A stretch of DNA of 5,413 bases, taken from assembly GCA_900550735.1 (NCBI GenBank), contig URTD01000132.1:1-5413 (forward strand), given 5' to 3'. Both the position numbers and the translations under genes were made by a program. This document shows positions 1-5,413 of this stretch, piece by piece. The stretch's first letter is position 1. Each line of letters starts with the position of its first letter. Origin of the DNA: an uncultured Collinsella sp. (GTDB taxonomy: Bacteria > Actinomycetota > Coriobacteriia > Coriobacteriales > Coriobacteriaceae). Under the pieces are notes generated by a model that made no database searches, was not told where the DNA came from, and saw only the letters and a program-made list of their open reading frames with translations.

Positions 1-131
1 GGGCTGCGGCCGTCGGCGAGCGGACGGGACGAAAGCACCAAGCCGCACAGCTCGATATGGCTCAGATGCGCCGCGCGCTTAAAGATGTCAAACATGGCCC
101 CGCATGGGGTGAGCTCAACTTGAGATGCCAT
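1..131 (-). CDS. Start of an unrecognised protein, cut by the window edge
   Basis: An open frame starts with ATG at 129-131 and stays open to position 1, giving 43 complete codons that begin MASQVELTPCGAMFDIFKRA and continue with an HLSHIELCGLVLSS stretch. A near-ideal Shine-Dalgarno sequence (AAGGAGG, 140-146) lies 8 bases upstream, which fixes the start well. The ATG follows within about 3-13 bases of the end of the kinase gene, depending on which kinase frame is the true one, so the two are almost certainly cotranscribed. The visible part is mixed alpha/beta in character, has two cysteines and shows no signal peptide or membrane segment. I do not recognise the family. Being third in a cluster with a membrane kinase and an extracytoplasmic protein, it could be a partner or substrate of the kinase, but that is only inference. 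Confidence 0.75.
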   Translation of the reverse strand, partial: MASQVELTPCGAMFDIFKRAAHLSHIELCGLVLSSRPLADGRS

Positions 132-139
132 GACCTAGG

Positions 140-146
140 CCTCCTT
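140..146 (-). promoter_or_regulatory. Strong ribosome binding site for the left-edge gene
   Basis: AAGGAGG on the minus strand, 8 bases before the ATG at 131. It overlaps the 3' end of the kinase gene in either frame: in one frame it includes the TAA stop at 145-147, and in the other it encodes the Lys-Glu of the last codons. The overlap indicates a compact operon with no room for a separate promoter. Confidence 0.75.
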
Positions 147-1271
147 AGTCGTAGAAATAGAATCGGACGATACTTCGACAGGTCCGCCAAAAGTACGGGC
201 AGCTGCGGCTCCACCGGCAAGCGGAGTCGCCATCTGGGCTTTTGTGCGTCGCGGTGCCGAAACGGCCCATCGCAAGCAAAAACCACGTAAGCGTATAGGT
301 TGCAACCAGAGCGGCAACAAGGCCGCCCATCACGGCGCGTTGGGAAAATACGCTACATGCAGCCACAACCAGCACCGGAACCTCGCAGGCAGAAAGCGCA
401 AGCACACCCTGCAGGAAGCCCGAGCGCCGATCGCGCGCAAGCGCCCCCGCGGCAACGCCGGCTATGCCTGGCAGCGCCAACGCCAGTGCGGCAATAATAC
501 CCGGTAGCGACCCGGACCACACGAGCGATCCCAAAGTCGCCGTCACGCGAGCGCCCGACGCCAGCAGCGCGGCCGAAACCACGACCACAGCCCAAACCAC
601 GCCACAGACGACCGTCGCGCCGACCATCAGCGCGCGACGAACCGCGCGGCCGGACGCATCCATGGGGCACGGCGTGAGCGGCTCGCCGCGGAGCGAACGA
701 CCGACATTTTGCGCATAGTGGTCACAAAACGCCGAGAGCGCCGCCTCGACCGCCACCGGCTCGGGACGATCTTTTTGATGGCTGGACAGGCAGGCCATCA
801 CCACGTCGAACAGCTGGGCATCGACAAACGCCAGCGCATCGCGTAGCTCTTCGGAATCCGGCTCAAGCCCTAGCTGCTGGGCCTGCTCGGCCGCGGCGAG
901 CGCCACATCGGGCTCACGACGAAGCAGCTGAGTCAAATCGCAACCGGGCGCATGGGCACCAATGGGATAGTCGGGCCGCGTGTCCATCTTGAGACGGTAG
1001 AGGCTCGCGATGTCGCGCGTCTTTTTGCGCGAACCCGAGGTGCCCGAAGTGCTCGGCGCGGCTTCGTATGGCACGACGCCGGCAATGAGCTCGTAAACCG
1101 TGCTTGCCGCGGCATAGACGTCGATCGCCGGCGACATACGCAAAGCGCGCAGATCGGGAATATCGTCGGTGAGCATCTCGGGCGGGGCATAGGCAACCGT
1201 CGCGCGACGCAGCGTGGCATAACGCTCCGTAAACGACGCCTTGCCGCCGGTACCGGCCACGGCCGACGCAG
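145..1271 (-). CDS. Protein kinase, C-lobe and membrane part (frameshifted second half)
   Basis: This is the second half of the kinase gene and lies in a different frame from its start. The frame can be read from a GTG at 1294-1296, but kinase-like sequence begins only after the DFG region, near 1269. Counting from that GTG: an activation segment with VAGTGG and a TVAYAPPEM (APE) motif at about 34-41, the subdomain IX Asp in AIDVYAAASTVYELIAG (57-73), and the subdomain XI Arg in QKDRPEP (174-180). The soluble part ends near residue 215. Four hydrophobic segments follow, at about 222-247, 264-286, 293-315 and 322-343, so the kinase is held in the membrane by its C-terminus, with no PASTA repeats. 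The last 31 residues are rich in Arg, Trp, Cys and Tyr and look out of frame; an alternative ending is given at 237-243. No ribosome binding site suits independent translation, so I read this as part of one broken gene. Confidence 0.7.
237..243 (-). other. Possible second frame change in the kinase tail
   Basis: The minus strand reads CAC AAA AGC CCA here. After this point the membrane-segment frame continues to the TAA at 145-147 with an odd Arg/Trp/Cys/Tyr-rich tail. One frame over, with one A fewer in the AAAA run at 240-243, the tail becomes HKAQMATPLAGGAAAARTFG and continues to a Ser/Thr-rich end (SSDSISTTKEA) with TAG at 135-137. That ending looks more like a natural protein. Against it, third-codon-position GC is higher in the unshifted frame, and both endings sit equally well against the next ribosome binding site. 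Confidence 0.35.
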
Positions 1272-1949
1272 GCTCGAGCCAAAGTCGATCAGGCACAGGT
1301 CAAAGGTGCCCTCGGCAAGCTGCCGGTCAAGCGACAGACGCGCCGTGCGCACCATAATATTAGCGGGCGAGATATCGCGATGGACAAAGCCCTCACCCAC
1401 CAGGCTCATACGGCAGAGCAGATCGAACAGGTCGCGACCCAGACGCGCCGCCACAAGCGGCGACAGGCGTCCGGCATCGTCCACGGCAAGTCGCGAACGC
1501 AAGCGGGCAAGCGTCTCGCCCTCGACCCATTCCATGACAATTGCAGGTACACCGTCGACCTCGCCCCAGCCATAGAGGCGGGGAAAGCCCTTAAGGCCCG
1601 AAAGGGCGCGATGGCATTCGTATTCCTCGCGAAACGCCGCCTTGAACTTGGCGACCAGCGCCTCGTGAGCGGCATCGCCGTCAAACTCATCGCGCGTCGG
1701 CAAGATGAGCTGCTTGAGCGCCACGGCCTCGCCTTGGGCGTTGACGGCACGCGTCACGCGGCCGATACCGCCACGGCGCATGGTGGCATCGTCGGCAAAT
1801 AGCATCGTAAAACGACGCAGATAGGCAGGCAGTTCGTCCTGACCGAGCGCAATGGCCGGCTCAAACCCGTCGACACGCGCCAGGCGCAGGCCGACCATGG
1901 GATCGCGACCGAGCGATTGTGGTGTGGTGGATGCAAGATCGGTCATCAT
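933..1949 (-). CDS. Hanks-type Ser/Thr protein kinase, N-lobe and catalytic loop (frameshifted first half)
   Basis: Eukaryotic-like protein kinases transfer phosphate from ATP to Ser/Thr of target proteins. Visible motifs are a glycine-rich loop RRGGIGRV (58-65), the ATP lysine in VALKQ (K79), an alpha-C Glu in FREEYE (about 108-109), a hinge-like VMEWVEGETL (138-147), the catalytic loop HRDISPAN (H190, R191, D192, N197) and metal-binding DFG (222-224). Ser instead of Lys after HRDI is common in bacterial members. The N-terminal 50 residues are an extra segment. After DFGSS the frame turns into an Arg/Pro-rich stretch of about 110 residues that is clearly not kinase; the true continuation lies one frame away (145-1271), for a full protein of roughly 600 residues. 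The ATG at 1947-1949 overlaps the upstream TGA (ATGA), so translation is probably coupled; a second ATG follows immediately. As written, the product lacks the activation segment, C-lobe and membrane anchor and should be inactive. Confidence 0.85.
   Translation of the reverse strand: MMTDLASTTPQSLGRDPMVGLRLARVDGFEPAIALGQDELPAYLRRFTMLFADDATMRRGGIGRVTRAVNAQGEAVALKQLILPTRDEFDGDAAHEALVAKFKAAFREEYECHRALSGLKGFPRLYGWGEVDGVPAIVMEWVEGETLARLRSRLAVDDAGRLSPLVAARLGRDLFDLLCRMSLVGEGFVHRDISPANIMVRTARLSLDRQLAEGTFDLCLIDFGSSLRRPWPVPAARRRLRSVMPRCVARRLPMPRPRCSPTIFPICALCVCRRRSTSMPRQARFTSSLPASCHTKPRRALRAPRVRAKRRATSRASTVSRWTRGPTIPLVPMRPVAI
1263..1280 (-). other. Frameshift point in the kinase gene, just after DFG
   Basis: The start frame reads GGC TCG AGC CTG CGT CGG (G-S-S-L-R-R), while the frame carrying the rest of the kinase reads CCT GCG TCG GCC GTG (P-A-S-A-V). 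Adding a single base between CTG and CGT (for example G, giving L-A-S-A-V-A-G-T-G-G) joins the two halves into a normal activation segment. The direction corresponds to one missing base. The site is not a homopolymer and has no X XXY YYZ slippery heptamer, so a mutation or sequence error is more likely than programmed frameshifting. Confidence 0.85.
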
Positions 1950-2851
1950 AGGGCAAGCGCCGCCACGTTATTGTTGAAATTACCGAGCGCGACGTCATCA
2001 TCGCCGTAATGGCCGACCCATTGACATAGGTTGGTGTAACAGCCCCACAGATTGGCATACTGCTGATACCACTTTGACCGGGGCGAGAATGTCTGACGAC
2101 CGAACTCGGCTCGAATGACAAACATCTCCCCGACCAGGCTGTCGCACGGCCTGGGATCTCCCGTAGAGTTATAGGTCGAGACCACGTCATTGGCACGAGA
2201 AACATAACCGTCGAGCATGTTGTACTTGGTCACAAGCCAACTGTGAATGCTCTCTTCCTCAGCAGCGGAAAGGCCACCGGAGTTTGCATCGTTGTCAGTG
2301 TTGCCGCCCGTCGAACCGCCGTTTCCAGACCCTCCGGTAGAGGAACCCGACCCAGAGCCGCCGCCCGAACTCGATGAATCCGAGCCGGAACCAGAAGTAT
2401 CCGAGCTACCGGGCTTTCCGGACTGCTGGGCGTCCTGCTCCTTTTGCTGCTCGACCTTATTCACCGTTGCCGCCACGCTATTGTTGGACAACCGATCGAT
2501 GATCTTGGTGTTGGTGAGCACGATGGTTTTGCCATTGGCAAGCGTAACTTCGTTGTCCGGGGCCTCGGTGCCATCCGCATCGTCGGTGCCAAACACAATA
2601 TGCGCGACCACACTTGCCCAAGCATATCCAGTCGTGGTGCCCAGATCACTTTTGACCTCATGCCCCACGCGCGGCTCGCGTGCGGCATGCGCCTGCATCA
2701 TGGACGGCACGGTCATGCCATAGGCAGTAACGCCAGCCATGACCAGCACCAGCGAGCACGACAGCAGCACGTACGCCCGAGGCGCCAAGTCCAGTCGGCG
2801 TCGCATGCGCACCGCGGCGCCGCGCTTTGTCTGAGTGCCACCGGGCCGCAT
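1946..2851 (-). CDS. Membrane-anchored extracytoplasmic protein with Ser/Gly linker
   Basis: A 301-residue protein of unrecognised family. The N-terminus is short and strongly basic (KR, RMRRR within residues 9-19), followed by one hydrophobic segment at about 26-48 (AYVLLSCSLVLVMAG and onward). The rest should lie outside the membrane: a small N-terminal region (50-143) with IVLTNTKIIDRL and a short charged NKVEQQKEQDAQQ helix; a low-complexity Ser/Gly/Asn linker (about 144-193); and a C-terminal domain (195-301) with many aromatic residues and three cysteines (C236, C271, C276, the last two in GCYTNLCQW). The cysteines could form a disulfide. The frame is open to 2944, but I chose the ATG at 2849-2851 because GGAGGAG sits 5 bases upstream and the longer version would be read through a terminator-like hairpin. 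The stop overlaps the kinase start (ATGA), so the two proteins are probably made together. It may be the sensor, ligand-binding partner or substrate of that kinase; this is inferred from context only. Confidence 0.85.
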   Translation of the reverse strand: MRPGGTQTKRGAAVRMRRRLDLAPRAYVLLSCSLVLVMAGVTAYGMTVPSMMQAHAAREPRVGHEVKSDLGTTTGYAWASVVAHIVFGTDDADGTEAPDNEVTLANGKTIVLTNTKIIDRLSNNSVAATVNKVEQQKEQDAQQSGKPGSSDTSGSGSDSSSSGGGSGSGSSTGGSGNGGSTGGNTDNDANSGGLSAAEEESIHSWLVTKYNMLDGYVSRANDVVSTYNSTGDPRPCDSLVGEMFVIRAEFGRQTFSPRSKWYQQYANLWGCYTNLCQWVGHYGDDDVALGNFNNNVAALAL

Positions 2852-2856
2852 GCGTT

Positions 2857-2863
2857 CTCCTCC
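2857..2863 (-). promoter_or_regulatory. Ribosome binding site deciding the start of the extracytoplasmic protein
   Basis: GGAGGAG on the minus strand, 5 bases before the ATG at 2851. It is the best Shine-Dalgarno match near this gene and supports the shorter of the two possible starts (2851 rather than 2944). It begins 3 bases after the T-run of the upstream hairpin. Confidence 0.75.
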
Positions 2864-2865
2864 AA

Positions 2866-2891
2866 CAAAAACACGCCGCTCGGGAGCGGCG
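2866..2891 (-). terminator. Intrinsic-terminator-like hairpin just before a start codon (possible attenuator)
   Basis: On the minus strand, perfect 8-base arms CGCCGCTC and GAGCGGCG (2884-2891 and 2874-2881) flank a 2-base centre and are followed by TGTTTTTG (2866-2873). This has the shape of a rho-independent terminator. No T-run follows on the plus strand, so it acts on minus-strand transcription. It ends only 3 bases before the ribosome binding site, leaving no room for a promoter in between. Transcripts for the downstream genes must start upstream of it or within it, which suggests a conditional terminator rather than a simple gene-end signal. Confidence 0.6.
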
Positions 2892-2913
2892 CATTCATTC
2901 GAATCCATATTTG

Positions 2914-2944
2914 AGTGTATCAGCGAACCCAAAAGGTTGCGCAA
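2914..2944 (-). promoter_or_regulatory. Weak promoter candidate for the kinase cluster
   Basis: On the minus strand, TTGCGC (2939-2944) lies 17 bases from GATACA (2916-2921), with TACACT (2914-2919) as an overlapping alternative -10. Each hexamer matches the usual sigma-70-type consensus at only 3-4 of 6 positions, so this is tentative. If correct, the start would fall near 2909, giving a leader of about 58 bases that contains the terminator-like hairpin. The -35 overlaps the GTTGCGCAAC palindrome, which could then act as an operator. Confidence 0.3.
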
Positions 2945-2945
2945 C
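2936..2945. repeat. Palindrome GTTGCGCAAC, candidate operator, copy 1
   Basis: A perfect 10-base palindrome in the spacer upstream of the kinase cluster. A near copy (GTTGCACAAC) begins 73 bases further upstream, at 3009. Paired palindromes in a promoter region are typical of dimeric regulator sites, but no known regulator motif was recognised. Confidence 0.4.
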
Positions 2946-2953
2946 GAATGGGC

Positions 2954-2980
2954 AAATTAAGGATGCGAGCGGAAGCATCC
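2954..2980 (-). terminator. Candidate terminator after recR
   Basis: On the minus strand, GGATGC (2975-2980) and GCATCC (2961-2966) form a 6-base stem with an 8-base loop, followed by TTAATTT (2954-2960). It lies about 115 bases after the recR stop. The stem is short and the T tract is interrupted, so termination would be partial. It is the more natural end point for recR transcripts than the stronger hairpin at 2866-2891. Confidence 0.4.
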
Positions 2981-3005
2981 ATGCGATAAGCGGATACGAA
3001 GCATC

Positions 3006-3021
3006 TTTGTTGCACAACAAA
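3006..3021. repeat. Inverted repeat TTTGTTG-CA-CAACAAA, candidate operator, copy 2
   Basis: Seven-base arms with a two-base centre. Its core GTTGCACAAC (3009-3018) differs by one base from the palindrome at 2936-2945. As RNA it could also form a small hairpin in the minus-strand transcript downstream of recR. Confidence 0.4.
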
Positions 3022-3031
3022 CTCACAGTCA

Positions 3032-3057
3032 CACGGGGAAATTATGACTACCCCGTG
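3032..3057. repeat. CACGGGG/CCCCGTG inverted repeat around an AT-rich centre
   Basis: Seven-base GC-rich arms (3032-3038 and 3051-3057) flank a 12-base AT-rich centre. On the minus strand the centre contains CATAAT (3041-3046), which resembles a -10 element, although no good -35 is seen upstream. It lies about 40 bases after the recR stop. It could be an operator around a promoter, a recR 3' hairpin without a proper T-run, or one copy of a dispersed repeat; the sequence alone does not decide. Confidence 0.4.
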
Positions 3058-3096
3058 CGCCGCGAGGAAAACATACGGCAGGAGCAGGCTCGCCAC

Positions 3097-3693
3097 CTAA
3101 ATCGCGCGACGGGCCTCGATGGCGCGGCCAAGTGTAAGCTCGTCGGCATACTCCAGGTCGCCGCCCACGGGCAGGCCGCTCGCCAGACGCGACACCTCGA
3201 CGCCCAGCGGCTTGATAGTGCGGGCCAGGTAGCTCGCCGTGGTCTCGCCCTCGATGTTGGGGTTGGTGGCGATGATGACCTCATGGATATCCTCGTGGCC
3301 CAGACGCGCCAGCAGCTCGCGGATGTGCAACTGCTCGGGACCAATCTTGTCCATGGGGCTGATCACGCCGCCCAGCACATGGTACAGGCCATGGTAGCTG
3401 CCCGTGCGCTCGATTGCCTGGACGTCGCGCGGCTCGCCCACCACGCAAATGCGAGTGGTATCGCGCATCGGGTCCTGGCAGATGGAGCACTCGTCGGCCG
3501 TGGCGTAGTTAAAGCAACGGCTGCAAAAGTGGACCTCCTGCTTGACCTCCAGGATGGCCTCGGCCAGGCGGCGGGCCTCCTCGGCATCGGCCTCGAGCAG
3601 GTAATAGGCGATGCGTTGGGCCGACTTGGGACCAATGCCCGGCAGACGGCCCAGCTCATCGAGCAGTTTTTGCAGACTGTGATTCGCACTCAT
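3097..3693 (-). CDS. recR: Recombination mediator protein RecR
   Basis: RecR works with RecO (and RecF) in the cytoplasm to load RecA at single-stranded gaps during recombinational repair. The 198-residue length is normal for the family. In order: a helix-hairpin-helix LPGIGPKSAQRIA (17-29); a four-cysteine zinc finger CSRC-x8-CSIC (C57, C60, C69, C72); and a Toprim domain starting at ICVVGEPRDVQAIE (82-95), with NPNIEGETTASYLA (144-157) and the C-terminal SRLASGLPVGGDLEYAD (168-184). The ATG at 3691-3693 starts MSANHSLQKLLDELGRLPGIG, the expected N-terminus. No convincing ribosome binding site precedes it (the spacer reads GACACGCATATAT), and the ybaB stop is only 13 bases upstream, so translation probably relies on coupling to ybaB. 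A ybaB-recR pair is standard in many bacteria. Confidence 0.97.
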   Translation of the reverse strand: MSANHSLQKLLDELGRLPGIGPKSAQRIAYYLLEADAEEARRLAEAILEVKQEVHFCSRCFNYATADECSICQDPMRDTTRICVVGEPRDVQAIERTGSYHGLYHVLGGVISPMDKIGPEQLHIRELLARLGHEDIHEVIIATNPNIEGETTASYLARTIKPLGVEVSRLASGLPVGGDLEYADELTLGRAIEARRAI

Positions 3694-5413
3694 ATATATG
3701 CGTGTCTTAGAACGGCATGCCCGGGATGTTGAGGCCGCCGGTGATGGCGCCCATCTGCTTGTTGGCGAGCTCGTTGACGCCGCGGACGGCCTCGTTGACG
3801 GCAGCCATGATCATGTCCTGCAGCATATCGACGTCCTCGGGATCGAGCGCATCGGGATCGATGGTGAGGTTGACGAGCTCCATCTCGCCGTTAACGGTCA
3901 CCTTGACCATGCCGCCGCCGGCAGAGGCGTCGACGGTCTGGGACTTGAGGTTCTCCTGCGCGGCGGCAAGCTGCTCCTGCATCTTGCGAGCCTGCTTCAT
4001 CATCTGCTGCATGTTCATACCGGCCATGATGGCTCCTTTACGTGCGGCCGCACGCCGAGCTGCAAGGGCAGCCGGAGCACGGCGGGACTTTCAAACTCAA
4101 AAATCGTACCACGGCGCGCGGCCAGCGAGCGGGGCGGTCACGCTACCTCAGTCGATATACATGTCCTGGAGTGCAAGCCGCACCCAAAAATTATGCAAAG
4201 TTGAATAATTCGCATCTGCATAATATTGAAAGCTAAATCTTGTAGAGCCGGAATCCGACATTTTATGCGTCCCACTAAATGGCTAAATGCCGAGCCACTA
4301 CTCGAGGCGGCGCACATGGCGGTGGGGTATAATTTGATTGCTATAGATAGCAATTTGGAGGTACCCCATGAATGCCCCCGACGTGCTCCAAAACATCCGC
4401 TCAAAACACCCCGTTGCATATGTGGTTCTCTATCTCTTTGTCGGCTGGGCATTGCTGGTTGTCATCACCCATGCTATAGCCTTTGGAGCAGAACTGCTGA
4501 TAGCCAGCTCGGACCAGCCCGTCGTCAAATGGGAAGCGACCGATGAGTGCACCGACGGAACCCGAACCGTTTACTACGACAGCCCGTCCCTCTACCAAGA
4601 GTTCAAGGTCAAGATAAAGGACTTCAAGATTGTCGATGCCGAGCCAGGCGTTTATTCGACAATCGGAGCAACCGTCGACGCCGAGCAAGTCGAGCACACA
4701 GACAGCCATGCGACGTATCGTATCGACCTCAACATCCTAGGCCGGCCGTCGCGCACCTGTTTGCTCGAATGCGATATACGCGGCACCACACTACACATGT
4801 CCGAAATACAAATGCGCCCGGGCAAGGGGTTCTCTTCTTGAGCAGTATACCCGCCCGTACGGCTACTCCACCGGTTTGAAGATGGTGGCCTGACCGAAGA
4901 CGCTGCGGATGAGGTCTTTGGCCTCGTCCTCGGTCTGCGGGATGCTCGGGGCTGCGCCCTGGTGGCCGAAGGGGCTGCCGGCGCCGGGGTTGGACTCCCA
5001 GGGAGCTGCAGGAGCGTCCTCCTCTTTGGGGGCAGCTACAGCGGGCTTGGGCGCGGGCGTCGCACCCGGCACGTCGAACGGAGGCAGATCGTCCCCGCTC
5101 GCATCGCCAGCGAAGCCGCCGACCATAGCGTCGTCGTAGGGCACCTGCTCGGATTCCCACGGCGCGGCAGGCTGAGCCTTGGGGGTAGACGCGCGCTCGG
5201 GCGCTCGGGGCGCGGGCTCGGTCGGGAGCTTACCCGTGGCAGGAGCGCCGGCGGGGTTGTCGGAGCGTAGCCAGGGGGCTTTGCCCAGGTCAGACGACTT
5301 GGGCGCGGGCGAGGCGGGCTTGGGCGCTGGTGTCGGAGCAGCCGGTTTGGGCGCCGCGGGCTTAGGCGCCGACGGGGTCGATGCCGCTACCGGCGCCGCT
5401 TGCTGCTGCAGCG

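Overview
The window is GC-rich and gene-dense, and most of it is coded on the minus strand. The dnaX-ybaB-recR core, the Ala/Pro-rich DnaX linker and the codon style suggest an actinobacterial gut anaerobe of the Coriobacteriia, perhaps Collinsella-like. That placement is inferred from style and synteny and was not checked by any search.

Reading the minus strand from the right edge: 4863-5413 is the 3' part of a gene called dnaX (DNA polymerase III gamma/tau), mainly by context. Next comes a lone plus-strand gene (4368-4841) for a small single-pass membrane protein, with its own promoter. The minus strand resumes with ybaB/ebfC (3707-4027) and recR (3097-3693). The usual dnaX-ybaB-recR order is therefore kept but split by an oppositely oriented gene of unknown function.

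Downstream of recR is a spacer of about 245 bases (2852-3096), unusually rich in inverted repeats. It contains two near-identical GTTGC-R-CAAC palindromes 73 bp apart, a GGATGC/GCATCC hairpin with an AT-rich tail, a CACGGGG/CCCCGTG inverted repeat, and a strong intrinsic-terminator-like hairpin ending three bases before a Shine-Dalgarno sequence. This leads into a second minus-strand cluster: a membrane-anchored extracytoplasmic protein with a Ser/Gly linker (1946-2851), a Hanks-type protein kinase with C-terminal membrane segments that starts inside the previous stop codon (ATGA), and the first 43 codons of an unrecognised gene running off the left edge (1-131).

The kinase is broken as written. 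The N-lobe, HRD loop and DFG lie in one frame (from 1949), while the APE motif, C-lobe and about four membrane helices lie in another (down to 145). The frame changes within a few bases of DFG. This is either a real one-base deletion or a sequence error; no slippery site was seen. A second, less certain frame change may lie near 237-243.

The second cluster looks like a cell-envelope signalling unit: an extracytoplasmic protein made in coupled fashion with a membrane kinase, possibly controlled by an attenuator-like leader. This functional link is inference.
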